Of a stretch of 64,000 bases of DNA, positions 10,138-19,416 are shown one piece after another. The stretch lies in the NCBI GenBank assembly GCA_025141015.1, contig CP081098.1:2362501-2426500 (forward strand). Reading direction: 5' to 3'. The translations under genes and the position numbers were made by a program. This stretch comes from Rhodobacteraceae bacterium M382. GTDB taxonomy: Bacteria > Pseudomonadota > Alphaproteobacteria > Rhodobacterales > Rhodobacteraceae. The stretch's first letter is position 1. The number at the start of each line of letters is the position of its first letter. A model generated the notes under the pieces. That model was given only the letters and a program-made list of their open reading frames with translations. It was not told where the DNA came from and made no database searches.

Positions 10138-10686
10138 ATTGTCAGGTCAGCTTGTGACACCGCCTGCTTGAATTGGTCGGGGTGTGGCGTTTCTAATGAG
10201 ATGTTTGTCCTGGTCAGGAGCCTGCACGACGCGCAATTGGCAGACAAGCTGTTCGCCCTCCTTGGGGGGTGCGAGGTGTAAGCGGATGCTGTGGCGATAC
10301 TCTAACAGCAACGTCAGGCCGCTCGCATTGACAATGGCGGCTATTGCGCACGACGGGCGGGCGCAAATCGATGCCGACGACCACGAAATGCAAACCTGCA
10401 ATCCCCTTGAACGAGAGGCTTTTGCAGGCAGGCCGCCTGTAATTCTGCCCTTCACTATAAGTGCTCATTCGAATACTGATGCGCCCGTGAAAGGCAAAGT
10501 GATCGAGGCTTTGATGTGCTCTGATGCAAGCAACAAGGCGTTCGCCTTGGCATCACGGCGCAACATTTGGTGGTGATACGTGTGCATTGCGCGCGGATCA
10601 TCCATGAAAGTCCGATCTACCACTTCGCCTAAACTGACCTGCCTGTCGCCACGCCGGCGTCAGGTCAAACACATTGGGGCACCGTC
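10138..10686. other. Degenerate region downstream of the restriction-modification-like pair
   Basis: This 549-base gap has no gene I can support. On the minus strand, several short open stretches run in different frames. One is a 46-codon frame at 10468-10605; its stop overlaps the ATG of an 84-codon frame at 10214-10468. A third stretch in another frame runs from about 10330 down to 10147. Such frame-hopping fragments look like a decayed gene. I recognise no family. The last 60 bases, before 10687, presumably hold the promoter and leader of the RsmB-like gene. Confidence 0.4.
10468..10605 (-). pseudogene. Short coding-like fragment, unrecognised
   Basis: A 46-codon minus-strand frame starting at ATG 10605 encodes a peptide beginning MDDPRAMHTYHHQMLRRDA and ending TGASVFE. 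Codon third positions look like those of real genes nearby. It stops in an ATGA overlap with a further open frame that continues to 10214. It may be the 5' part of a frameshifted gene or a genuine small gene. I recognise no family and cannot decide between these from one sequence. Confidence 0.25.
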
Positions 10687-11853
10687 ATGACACCGGCAGC
10701 ACGTTTGCAGGCAGCAATCGAAATTCTGGACCAGATCCTGGATGGCAGCGCTGTGGAACAGGCATTGACGGGATGGGCGCGTCGCAGCCGATATGCCGGA
10801 TCCAAGGACCGTGCCGCCGTGCGCGATCATGTTTTTTCCTCTGTGCGCCAAATGAATTCGCATGCTGCATTGGGGGGCGCGCGGACGGGCCGCGGCCTGA
10901 TCCTGGGCGCGTTGCGCGCGGGCGGGGTGGACCCAGAGCCCCTGTTCACAGGGGAGCGGCATGCGCCTGCGGCCTTGAGCGAGGGCGAATTTGAGCGTGC
11001 CGTGCCGGATTTCCCTATTGTCGATCTCCCGGAATGGTTGTGGGGTGCGTTTCAAACCAGCCTGGGAGCGGACAAAGCCCATGATGCCGAACTGGCCTTG
11101 AGGGACCGTGCGCCGGTGTTTCTTCGGGTGAATTCGACCAAAGCGTCGGTTTCACATGCACAGGAGATTTTGGCCGAGGGCGGGATTGAAACCGTACCCC
11201 ATCCCAGCGCCAGTACAGCGTTGATCGTCGAACGCGGCGAACGGGCAATCCGCAATTCCAGACCCTATCTGGATGGGTTGGTTGAACTCCAGGACGGGGC
11301 CAGCCAGGCCATTGTGGAACGAATGAACCTGCAAAACGGTATGCGCGTGCTCGACTATTGCGCCGGAGGCGGTGGCAAGACGCTGGCCATGGCGGCGGCG
11401 GCCCGGCTGGAACTGGTTGCACATGACGCGGCCGAGCAACGCCTAAGGGATCTTCCCGAACGCGCTAAACGGGCCGGTGCAAAGGTAAAAATTGCAAAAA
11501 CTCATGATTTGAAGTCGATGGGGCGGTTTGATCTAGTGCTGTGCGATGCGCCCTGTTCCGGGTCGGGTTCCTGGCGGCGTGCGCCCGAAGGAAAATGGCG
11601 GCTTACCCCGGATCGGTTTGCTGAATTGCAGGACATCCAGGCGTCGATTCTGGCGGCCGCAGCGCAGTTGGTCAAACCGGGAGGTGTGTTGGGTTATGCA
11701 ACCTGTTCGCTCTTGGTGCCCGAAAATTCGGCTCAGGTTGATCGGTTCTTGGACCATCACCCCGGATGGAGCGTGCATGACACGCATCAGTGGTTCCTTG
11801 ATGAGGGTACGGATGGCTTTTTCCTCGCGCAGCTACAGGCACCTGCGGCTTGA
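10687..11853 (+). CDS. RsmB/NOP-family 16S rRNA (cytosine-5) methyltransferase
   Basis: A 388-residue SAM-dependent RNA m5C methyltransferase. An N-terminal helical NusB-like part (about 1-90) is followed by the Rossmann catalytic domain with SAM site VLDYCAGGGGKT, motif IV DAPCSGSGSWRR and motif VI YATCSLL. The two cysteines of the last motifs are the release and nucleophile residues known for the NOL1/NOP2/Sun family. The expected substrate is 16S rRNA, as for Sun/RsmB, though it is shorter than the E. coli protein. It lies downstream of the accessory insert and upstream of cckA; its own promoter should lie in the degenerate stretch before it. Confidence 0.9.
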   Translation: MTPAARLQAAIEILDQILDGSAVEQALTGWARRSRYAGSKDRAAVRDHVFSSVRQMNSHAALGGARTGRGLILGALRAGGVDPEPLFTGERHAPAALSEGEFERAVPDFPIVDLPEWLWGAFQTSLGADKAHDAELALRDRAPVFLRVNSTKASVSHAQEILAEGGIETVPHPSASTALIVERGERAIRNSRPYLDGLVELQDGASQAIVERMNLQNGMRVLDYCAGGGGKTLAMAAAARLELVAHDAAEQRLRDLPERAKRAGAKVKIAKTHDLKSMGRFDLVLCDAPCSGSGSWRRAPEGKWRLTPDRFAELQDIQASILAAAAQLVKPGGVLGYATCSLLVPENSAQVDRFLDHHPGWSVHDTHQWFLDEGTDGFFLAQLQAPAA

Positions 11854-11965
11854 CACACGCAAGAGTTGAGTTGTACCGTCCTCCTGTGCTGGAATGCGAA
11901 TTAAGCTGGGATTAACTCAAATCGCGCGAAATAGACGCCAGCGAATCCCCTGACGGAGTATCCTG

Positions 11966-14272
11966 GTGATCAGTCGAAACAGCTCTCCCATTCCGGGTCG
12001 GAATGCCACGGCACCAGAACATGCGCGTCTGGCAGCTGTTTTGGTGATGAGCGCAATGTTGGCAGCAGCGGGATTTGCCTTTGATATGCCGGTTCTAGCA
12101 GAACGGGGGGTATTGGCGGCGTCGCTGACTTTGGTGTTGGTGGCTATTGGGGTCACCTGGCGCACACGGATTCAGACCCGGGCCCGAAACCTTGCGACCG
12201 ACCTGCTGACTCAATTTATTGAAAAAGACGCGGTTCCCAGCTTTGTCACAGATGAAGATGGGGCAATTCAGGCCTGCAACATGTCCGCCGATTTGCGGTT
12301 TCAGCAGACCAAAAGCGATACATTGGCTGGGTCGTTGCGTGCGGTTCTGTCCAATCCAACGGCGATTCTGTACCGGCTGCAGTGCCGGGCCAAGCTGGAC
12401 GGCGCTGCGCGCGAAGATGTGGTAACCAGGCGGGGGCATGTGCGGCTGGCCGTGCACCAATTGGGTGAAACCGGTTTTCTGTGGCGCGTCGAAGATATGC
12501 CTGAAAAACCGCATCATGGACGTGGCCCCGAAGCCATGCCCGTGCCGATGGTCACTGTGGGGCGGTCGGGGACGGTTCTGTTCATGAATGACGCGGCGCG
12601 CACCCTGGTCGGTCAGCGCGTCAAATCGTTAAAGGCACTGTTCGCGACCCTGCCGGTGCAACCGGGACGGGTCAACACACTGACGACGGCCTCCGGACCG
12701 ACGCAGGTCTTTGCCATGGAGGTCGCGACGTCTGTGGGGCGCCAGGAGTTGTTTTTTCTCCCGGTTCGAGAAACCCCCTCAAAATCCAGAATTACCGACT
12801 TTGAAACACTGCCGGTCCCGTTGCTCAGAGTGAACGCCAAAGGAGAGATCCTTGCCGCCAATACAATGGCGGCGACAATGTTGGGTCAGACGTATCGCAC
12901 TGGCATGATGATTGGCGAGGTCATGGAGGGACTGGGGCGTCCCCTGGAGGATTGGCTGACGGACACAATCGCAGGGTCGGCCGTCCAGAAGTCTGAATTT
13001 CTGCGGCTCAAGCGGCGCGACAAAGAGGTTTTTGTCCAGGTAACGCTCAGCCGGGTGCCGGACGAAGACCGCCGCGAGCTGATCGCGGTCCTGAATGATG
13101 CGACCGAGCTCAAGACCCTGGAAGCACAATTTGTCCAAAGTCAGAAAATGCAGGCGATCGGTCAACTTGCAGGCGGTGTTGCGCATGACTTCAACAATCT
13201 GCTAACAGCGATTTCGGGCCATTGCGACCTGCTTTTGCTGCGACACGATCAGGGGGATCCCGACTTTGGTGACCTGATTCAGATCAACGAGAACGCCAAC
13301 AGGGCAGCGGCGTTGGTCAGCCAGTTGCTCGCATTTTCGCGCAAACAGACATTGCGCCCCGAAACCCTGGATCTGCGCGATACCCTGTCCGACCTCACGC
13401 ATCTTCTTAACCGTCTTGTCGGTGAAAAAGTGACGCTGACGCTCAGTCATGATCCGGTTCTCAGCCCGATCCGCGCCGACAAACGGCAATTGGAACAGGT
13501 GTTGATGAACCTTGTTGTTAATGCCCGAGATGCCATGCCCAACGGCGGCGAAATCCGAATTCAAACCGAAGTCGTCCATCTGGATGCCCCGCTGGAGCGG
13601 GACCGCGCCACGGTGCCGTCCGGGGAATACGTCGTGGTCAAGGTCAGTGACGAAGGAATGGGGATCGAAGCGGATAATCTTCAGAAAATCTTTGAACCGT
13701 TTTTCACGACCAAGCGGACCGGAGAGGGGACGGGGCTTGGTCTGTCCACCGCCTATGGCATCATAAAGCAAACTGGCGGGTTTATCTTTGTGGATTCGGT
13801 GCCGGGCAGCGGCACACAGTTTACCCTGTTCTTTCCATGTCATGATTTGGAACCCCATGCCCCCAAGCCGATGCCGAAATCCAGCGTCGTCACGACCCCG
13901 GTCGCAGGGGATGGTGTTGTGCTGCTGGTCGAAGACGAGGCACCGGTGCGTGCGTTTGCCTCGCGTGCGCTCAGGCTGAGGGGGTATACGGTTCTGGAAG
14001 CTGAATCTGCCGAAGACGCCCTGAAAACCCTTGAGGATCAAAACCTGTCCGTGGACGTTTTTGTCACCGATGTCGTCATGCCGGGGATGGATGGTCCCAG
14101 TTGGGTTCGGGAAGCGTTGAAAGTGCGCCCTGATGTGCGGGTTGTCTTTGTGTCGGGATACGCCGAAGGGGCATTTGGTGATGCGAAACCGGAAATTCCA
14201 AACTCCGTATTCCTGCCGAAACCGTTTTCCCTCACACAGCTCACCGAAACGGTTTTTGAGCAGATGCACTGA
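11966..14272 (+). CDS. cckA: Hybrid histidine kinase CckA
   Basis: Membrane hybrid kinase of 768 residues. It has two N-terminal membrane helices (about 21-40 and 47-65), PAS-like regions up to about 380, the phosphoacceptor motif GQLAGGVAHDFNNLL with His407, an ATPase domain with NLVVNARDAM and GEGTGLGLSTAYG, and a C-terminal receiver domain with VLLVEDE and phospho-acceptor Asp702 in TDVVMPGMDG. In alphaproteobacteria CckA feeds phosphate through ChpT to CtrA, controlling motility, gene transfer agents and cell cycle. GTG 11966 is chosen because GGAG sits about 8 bases upstream. The gene converges on the sulfotransferase-like gene. Confidence 0.93.
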   Translation: MISRNSSPIPGRNATAPEHARLAAVLVMSAMLAAAGFAFDMPVLAERGVLAASLTLVLVAIGVTWRTRIQTRARNLATDLLTQFIEKDAVPSFVTDEDGAIQACNMSADLRFQQTKSDTLAGSLRAVLSNPTAILYRLQCRAKLDGAAREDVVTRRGHVRLAVHQLGETGFLWRVEDMPEKPHHGRGPEAMPVPMVTVGRSGTVLFMNDAARTLVGQRVKSLKALFATLPVQPGRVNTLTTASGPTQVFAMEVATSVGRQELFFLPVRETPSKSRITDFETLPVPLLRVNAKGEILAANTMAATMLGQTYRTGMMIGEVMEGLGRPLEDWLTDTIAGSAVQKSEFLRLKRRDKEVFVQVTLSRVPDEDRRELIAVLNDATELKTLEAQFVQSQKMQAIGQLAGGVAHDFNNLLTAISGHCDLLLLRHDQGDPDFGDLIQINENANRAAALVSQLLAFSRKQTLRPETLDLRDTLSDLTHLLNRLVGEKVTLTLSHDPVLSPIRADKRQLEQVLMNLVVNARDAMPNGGEIRIQTEVVHLDAPLERDRATVPSGEYVVVKVSDEGMGIEADNLQKIFEPFFTTKRTGEGTGLGLSTAYGIIKQTGGFIFVDSVPGSGTQFTLFFPCHDLEPHAPKPMPKSSVVTTPVAGDGVVLLVEDEAPVRAFASRALRLRGYTVLEAESAEDALKTLEDQNLSVDVFVTDVVMPGMDGPSWVREALKVRPDVRVVFVSGYAEGAFGDAKPEIPNSVFLPKPFSLTQLTETVFEQMH

Positions 14273-14309
14273 CGACGACGGCTTAGGGATCTGTTCCGGC
14301 AGGCCGGAG

Positions 14310-14903
14310 TCAGGAGATACTGTCGTACAAATCGAACTCCGCGGCGCGTTTGCGCCTCAGAATGGTTTCGATGTCCGGAGAAAGGGTCAGTTGGAAATCC
14401 GGAGATACATTTTCACGTTTCAGTTCGAACGATACATTCAAACGGTCTCGCAGAAAGCCATTCAGCTTGTCCGGGTCTTCGTATCGGAACAGTTGTGAAA
14501 CCGCGGTGCCATTGGGCTGGGGGGCAAGAAACTTGGCCTGACTGCCGACATTTGCAAAGGGGGGACAATCGCCTTTGACATAGGCGCGGACAAATTCATC
14601 AAAGCTGACATCATGAGTCGAATTCGGCCGCCCCTTCATATAGGGGCGCCGCCGGTACCTGTACCAGCTGCCCAGCCAGCTGATCGGTTCGCGCATGACG
14701 GCAATGGTTTCCATCTGTGCGTTACAGACTTTGTCGAACATCGGCCGAATGAATCGATTGTACCGATAGACCGGTGCATGTTTCAAATCCGGAGGTTCGG
14801 AAATCACCATGTCGGCCCGATCTCTCAGGGCCGTGTGATAGGCCGTTGTCCCGGTTTTTGGAACACATAGGAATACAAGGCGCTCTTTATAAAAAACAAG
14901 CAT
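14310..14903 (-). CDS. Sulfotransferase-family-like protein, 197 aa
   Basis: The N-terminal strand-loop FLCVPKTGTTAYHTAL (about 11-26) is the PAPS 5'-phosphate-binding loop of sulfotransferases, and IAVMREPISWLGSWYR (about 67-82) matches the 3'-phosphate-binding strand-helix. The protein is shorter than classic sulfotransferases but the core is present. Members at this location, between cckA and recA, occur widely in Rhodobacterales and are often mislabelled as gamma-glutamyl kinase; I see no kinase motif. The acceptor molecule is unknown. The gene is divergent from recA and converges on cckA. Confidence 0.75.
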   Translation of the reverse strand: MLVFYKERLVFLCVPKTGTTAYHTALRDRADMVISEPPDLKHAPVYRYNRFIRPMFDKVCNAQMETIAVMREPISWLGSWYRYRRRPYMKGRPNSTHDVSFDEFVRAYVKGDCPPFANVGSQAKFLAPQPNGTAVSQLFRYEDPDKLNGFLRDRLNVSFELKRENVSPDFQLTLSPDIETILRRKRAAEFDLYDSIS

Positions 14904-15026
14904 TTAGCGGCGCTTCTCTCAGGGCTGACAGATCGAAAATCATCGTAAACCAATCTTTAACACTATCGGGCAAGAGTAAAGAAGATGAATTTTTCATTTG
15001 AAATGTTCTCTTTTTGATCTCATAAG

Positions 15027-15041
15027 GAACAAGAGGCGAAC
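15027..15041 (+). promoter_or_regulatory. LexA (SOS) box upstream of recA
   Basis: GAAC at 15027-15030, a 7-base spacer, and GAAC at 15038-15041 exactly fit the direct-repeat GAAC-N7-GAAC (equivalently GTTC-N7-GTTC) LexA box known for alphaproteobacteria. It ends 55 bases before the recA start. A degenerate second copy, GTTC-N7-GATC, lies at 15005-15019. This predicts damage-inducible recA expression. Confidence 0.85.
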
Positions 15042-15096
15042 AAACCAGCGATTGCCGCTCGGGCTCGGCTGTGACAATAAGGAAGGTAACGGGATA

Positions 15097-16164
15097 ATGG
15101 CGGATCTTTTGACCATGAGCAGCAAGAAGAACGAAGACAAGAAAAAGGCGCTGGATAGCGCTTTGGCCCAGATCGAACGGCAATTCGGCAAGGGATCAAT
15201 CATGAAGCTGGGTGATGAGGGTGCGATTCAGGAAATCGAAGCCTCCTCGACCGGGTCGCTGGGATTGGATATTGCCCTGGGGATCGGCGGTCTGCCAATG
15301 GGGCGGATTATCGAAGTCTACGGGCCCGAGAGTTCGGGCAAGACCACGCTGACTCTGCATTGTGTGGCCGAACAACAGAAAAAGGGCGGCGTTTGTGCCT
15401 TTGTCGATGCGGAACATGCGTTGGATCCGCAATATGCCCGCAAGCTGGGTGTGGACATTGACGAATTGCTGATTTCACAGCCCGATACGGGTGAACAGGC
15501 GTTGGAAATCACCGATACGCTGGTTCGGTCCGGGGCGGTGAACATGGTTGTCGTCGACTCGGTCGCGGCGTTGACACCAAAGTCGGAACTTGAAGGCGAT
15601 ATGGGAGACAGCAGCGTGGGTGTCCAGGCCCGCCTGATGAGCCAGGCCATGCGCAAGCTGACCGGATCAATCAGCCGGTCGAATTGCATGGTGATCTTCA
15701 TCAACCAGATCCGGATGAAGATCGGCGTTATGTTTGGCAGCCCGGAAACCACAACCGGCGGTAACGCGTTGAAATTTTATTCGTCGGTTCGTTTGGACAT
15801 TCGCCGCATTGGTGCGCTCAAGGACCGGGATGAAGTGGTCGGCAATGCCACAAAGGTCAAAGTGGTCAAGAACAAGGTTGCTCCGCCGTTCCGTACCGTT
15901 GAATTCGACATTATGTATGGCGAAGGCATTTCTAAGATGGGTGAACTTCTGGATCTGGGGGTCACGGCAGGCGTTGTGAACAAATCGGGGTCCTGGTTCA
16001 GCTATGGCGATGAGCGGATCGGCCAGGGTCGTGAAAACGCCAAGAAATTTCTGCGTGAAAACTCTCAGGTGGCCTTTGAGATCGAAGACAAGATCCGTGC
16101 CTCTCATGGACTGGAGTTCGACCGGCCCGACAGTGACGGTGCCGACGATATTCTCGAGGCTTGA
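15097..16164 (+). CDS. recA: Recombinase RecA
   Basis: DNA strand-exchange protein and co-protease for LexA cleavage. A 355-residue product starts at ATG 15097 behind AAGGA; an in-frame upstream start at 14998 would add 33 residues and include the SOS box, so it is rejected. Typical features are [19 protein letters not shown] near the start, Walker [10 protein letters not shown], the Walker B strand [15 protein letters not shown], the L2 loop region [15 protein letters not shown], and an acidic C-terminus ending DGADDILEA. It is preceded by an SOS box and followed by an intrinsic terminator. Confidence 0.98.
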   Translation: MADLLTMSSKKNEDKKKALDSALAQIERQFGKGSIMKLGDEGAIQEIEASSTGSLGLDIALGIGGLPMGRIIEVYGPESSGKTTLTLHCVAEQQKKGGVCAFVDAEHALDPQYARKLGVDIDELLISQPDTGEQALEITDTLVRSGAVNMVVVDSVAALTPKSELEGDMGDSSVGVQARLMSQAMRKLTGSISRSNCMVIFINQIRMKIGVMFGSPETTTGGNALKFYSSVRLDIRRIGALKDRDEVVGNATKVKVVKNKVAPPFRTVEFDIMYGEGISKMGELLDLGVTAGVVNKSGSWFSYGDERIGQGRENAKKFLRENSQVAFEIEDKIRASHGLEFDRPDSDGADDILEA

Positions 16165-16225
16165 TACCGTGCGGCTAAAGCGGGGCGGAAACCTCGCACA
16201 CGCGTGACAACCCAGAAACCTTTGG

Positions 16226-16262
16226 AACCAGGCGACCCGGCAGGGCCGTCTGGTTTTGATTT
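16226..16262 (+). terminator. Intrinsic terminator after recA
   Basis: AACCAGGCG (16226-16234) pairs, with one G-T wobble, with CGTCTGGTT (16247-16255); an inner CCC-GGCA-GGG stem extends it. The sequence TTTTGATTTT follows the stem. It lies about 60 bases after the recA stop codon and separates recA from alaS. Confidence 0.75.
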
Positions 16263-16377
16263 TCGGGCCATGTCGCATTTGGAGGGACCTGTGCGCATGC
16301 GGGCGGTGGACAGGGGACGGGTGCGCCGCTAAACCTGTGCCGAACCGCCACATTTCCTGCCCGAGACGAGACCCAGA

Positions 16378-19050
16378 ATGCCGACGCTCAATGACATCCG
16401 TTCAACCTTTCTGAACTATTTTGCCAAGCAAGGGCATGAAGTCGTTTCTTCCAGCCCGCTTGTTCCCCGTAATGATCCTACGCTGATGTTCGTCAATTCG
16501 GGGATGGTGCAGTTCAAAAACCTGTTCACCGGGGTGGAAACCCGGAACTATTCTCGCGCGACCACCGCGCAGAAGTGTGTGCGCGCAGGCGGCAAGCACA
16601 ATGATCTGGACAACGTTGGCTACACAGCACGCCACCACACTTTCTTTGAAATGCTCGGCAATTTCTCGTTTGGCGATTATTTCAAACATGAGGCGATCCC
16701 CTTTGCCTGGGAGTTGATCACCAAGGAATACGGGATCGACAAGTCGCGTTTGTTGACCACGGTCTATCACACCGACGACGAAGCCTTTGAGATCTGGAAA
16801 AAGCTGGGTGTGCCCGAAGATCGGATCATCCGCATCGCGACGTCGGACAACTTTTGGCAGATGGGGCCGACCGGGCCCTGCGGACCCTGCACCGAGATTT
16901 TTTATGATCATGGCGATCATATTTGGGGTGGGCCTCCGGGATCGCCCGAGGAAGACGGGGATCGGTTCATCGAAATCTGGAACATCGTTTTCATGCAGAA
17001 CGAACAGTTCGAAGATGGCTCGATGATCGACCTGGAAATGCAGTCGATTGATACCGGTATGGGGCTGGAGCGGATTGGGGCATTGCTGCAAGGCAGCCAT
17101 GACAATTATGACACCGACCTGTTCAAATCCCTGATTGAGGCCAGCGCGCATGCTACCAGCGTTGATCCCTATGGTGACAAGAACGTGCACCATCGAGTGA
17201 TTGCCGACCATCTGCGCTCGACGTCGTTTCTGATTGCCGATGGGGTGATGCCGTCAAATGACGGGCGTGGCTATGTGCTGCGTCGGATTATGCGGCGGGC
17301 CATGCGCCATGCGCATCTGTTGGGGGCCAAGGATCCCGTCATGCATCAACTGGTGCCTGCGCTGGTCCAACAAATGGGCGCACAGTACAAAGAGTTGGGC
17401 CAGGCCCAATCCTTGATCGAAGAGACGCTGCTGTTGGAGGAAACCCGGTTCAAACAGACTTTGGATCGCGGCCTGAAGCTTCTGGACGATGAGCTTGCCG
17501 GTCTGGCAGAAGACGCATCGCTGTCGGGTGAGGCGGCGTTCAAGCTGTATGATACATTTGGGTTCCCGTTGGATTTGACGCAGGACGCGCTGCGTGAAAA
17601 GGGGCGTGATGTAGACACCGACGGGTTCGATGCCGCCATGGCCGAGCAGAAGGCCAAGGCCCGCGCAGCCTGGTCTGGGTCGGGCGATGCAGCGGACAAT
17701 GCGATCTGGTTTGATGTGTTGGATGCCGGTGGGGCGACGGATTTCCTGGGTTATGACACGGAAAAGGCCGAAGGTCAGATCCAAGCGCTGATCGTGGACG
17801 GGGCCAAGGTCGACAAGATCGAAACCGGGGTTTCGGGATGGGTCGTGGTCAACCAGACGCCGTTTTATGCGGAATCCGGGGGCCAGGTCGGTGACACAGG
17901 TGTGATACGCCGTCTGGACAATCGCGATGATGTCGCTTTGGTCGAGGACACCCGCAAATTTGCCGATGGCAAGGTCTTTGCCCATAAGGTGACTGTGGAA
18001 CGTGGTACGCTGGCTATGGGCGAGCCGGTTGAATTGGAAGTGGACCACACGCGCCGCAGCGCCATCCGTGCGAACCACTCGGCCACGCATCTGTTGCACG
18101 AAGCATTGCGCGAGACGTTGGGCGATCACGTGGCACAGCGCGGGTCGTTGAATGCCCAAGACCGGTTGCGGTTCGATTTCAGCCACTCCAAAGCGCTGAG
18201 TGATGGGGAACTGGCCACGGTTGCGGCGGATGTGAACCGCTATATCCGGCAGAATTCGTCGGTTGAAACCCGGATCATGACACCGGATGACGCACGCGGA
18301 ATCGGCGCACAGGCGTTGTTCGGTGAAAAATACGGTGACGAAGTGCGCGTCGTATCGATGGGGCGGGCCGAAACTGGCAAGGGGCAGGACGGCATGACCT
18401 GGTCGATCGAACTGTGTGGCGGTACCCATGTCAGGCAGACCGGCGATATCGGAACTTTTGTCCTGTTGGGCGACAGTGCCAGCAGTGCCGGTGTCCGCCG
18501 GATCGAGGCGCTGACCGGTGCCGCGGCGTTCGAACATCTGTCGACCGAGGCCGGACGGATGTCGGATGTGGCCGGTATGCTAAAGGCACAGCCGTCGGAT
18601 GTGGTGGACCGTGTCAAGGGGCTGATGGATGAACGCAAGGCGCTTCAGAACGAAGTTGCGACCCTGCGCCGTGAGTTGGCGATGGCCGGTGGAGCCGGGC
18701 AGGGCGCGGGTCCCGAAGCGCGCGAAATTAACGGCGTAAAATTCCTGGCTCAGGTCTTGTCTGGCGTGTCGGGCAAGGACCTGCCAGCGTTGATTGACGA
18801 ACACAAAGACCGCCTGGGATCGGGTGCCGTGCTGTTGATCGCCGACACCGGCGGCAAGGCAGCCGTTGCTGCCGGGGTGACCCAGGATTTGACCGGTACA
18901 GTGTCCGCCGTGGATCTGGTCAAGGCCGCAGTGGTCGAATTGGGCGGCAAGGGCGGCGGTGGCCGTCCTGATATGGCACAGGGCGGCGGCAAGGACGCGA
19001 CAAATGCAAATGCAGCGATCAAAGCTGCTGAAATCGTTTTGGGAGGATAA
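16378..19050 (+). CDS. alaS: Alanyl-tRNA synthetase
   Basis: Charges tRNA-Ala with alanine and edits mischarged Ser/Gly. The 890-residue length is typical. Visible parts are the class II catalytic core starting [20 protein letters not shown], the motif [20 protein letters not shown]-like region (here [16 protein letters not shown]), the editing-domain zinc motifs [12 protein letters not shown] and CGGTH, and the C-Ala domain with a Gly-rich tail ([14 protein letters not shown]). Start ATG 16378 directly follows GAGACCCAGA. The DUF1330 gene begins only three bases after the stop and is probably co-transcribed. Confidence 0.98.
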   Translation: MPTLNDIRSTFLNYFAKQGHEVVSSSPLVPRNDPTLMFVNSGMVQFKNLFTGVETRNYSRATTAQKCVRAGGKHNDLDNVGYTARHHTFFEMLGNFSFGDYFKHEAIPFAWELITKEYGIDKSRLLTTVYHTDDEAFEIWKKLGVPEDRIIRIATSDNFWQMGPTGPCGPCTEIFYDHGDHIWGGPPGSPEEDGDRFIEIWNIVFMQNEQFEDGSMIDLEMQSIDTGMGLERIGALLQGSHDNYDTDLFKSLIEASAHATSVDPYGDKNVHHRVIADHLRSTSFLIADGVMPSNDGRGYVLRRIMRRAMRHAHLLGAKDPVMHQLVPALVQQMGAQYKELGQAQSLIEETLLLEETRFKQTLDRGLKLLDDELAGLAEDASLSGEAAFKLYDTFGFPLDLTQDALREKGRDVDTDGFDAAMAEQKAKARAAWSGSGDAADNAIWFDVLDAGGATDFLGYDTEKAEGQIQALIVDGAKVDKIETGVSGWVVVNQTPFYAESGGQVGDTGVIRRLDNRDDVALVEDTRKFADGKVFAHKVTVERGTLAMGEPVELEVDHTRRSAIRANHSATHLLHEALRETLGDHVAQRGSLNAQDRLRFDFSHSKALSDGELATVAADVNRYIRQNSSVETRIMTPDDARGIGAQALFGEKYGDEVRVVSMGRAETGKGQDGMTWSIELCGGTHVRQTGDIGTFVLLGDSASSAGVRRIEALTGAAAFEHLSTEAGRMSDVAGMLKAQPSDVVDRVKGLMDERKALQNEVATLRRELAMAGGAGQGAGPEAREINGVKFLAQVLSGVSGKDLPALIDEHKDRLGSGAVLLIADTGGKAAVAAGVTQDLTGTVSAVDLVKAAVVELGGKGGGGRPDMAQGGGKDATNANAAIKAAEIVLGG

Positions 19051-19053
19051 GAT

Positions 19054-19341
19054 ATGGGCGCACTTTGGATCGCACATGTAACCGTAACGGATGCCGAGGC
19101 TTACGGAAAATATGCCGAGCTTGCCGGGCCCGCAGTGGCCAAGCACGGCGGAGAATTCATTGCCCGGGGTGGTCGGTTCGTTCAGCTCGAAGGCAAGGAA
19201 CGCCCGCGCAATGTGGTTGCCAAATTCCCCAGCGTGGATGCTGCGGTCGATTGCTACAACTCTCCCGAATATCAGGACGCGCTGAGCCATGCGCGCGGAG
19301 CCTCTGAACGGGAACTGATGGTGGTTGAAACCACGGATTGA
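19054..19341 (+). CDS. DUF1330 domain protein
   Basis: A 95-residue dimeric alpha/beta-barrel (ferredoxin-like) protein of the DUF1330 family. The N-terminal strand LWIAHVTVTDAEAYGKYAEL and the tail RELMVVETTD are typical, as is the GGEFIARGG turn. The biochemical role of the family is not established. GGAGG at the end of alaS, about 7 bases before ATG 19054, serves as ribosome site, so the gene is translated from the alaS message. A strong bidirectional terminator follows. Confidence 0.9.
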   Translation: MGALWIAHVTVTDAEAYGKYAELAGPAVAKHGGEFIARGGRFVQLEGKERPRNVVAKFPSVDAAVDCYNSPEYQDALSHARGASERELMVVETTD

Positions 19342-19365
19342 TCCAATCCATCGAACCCGAGTAGC

Positions 19366-19399
19366 AAAATGGCCCGCCCAGAGATTGGCGGGCCATTTT
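19366..19399. terminator. Bidirectional intrinsic terminator
   Basis: A perfect 13-base inverted repeat, AAAATGGCCCGCC at 19366-19378 and GGCGGGCCATTTT at 19387-19399, with an 8-base loop. The A-run and T-run at its ends make it work on both strands, fitting its place between the convergent DUF1330 and aminotransferase genes. Confidence 0.92.
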
Positions 19400-19416
19400 C
19401 AATTAAATCAACCGCT

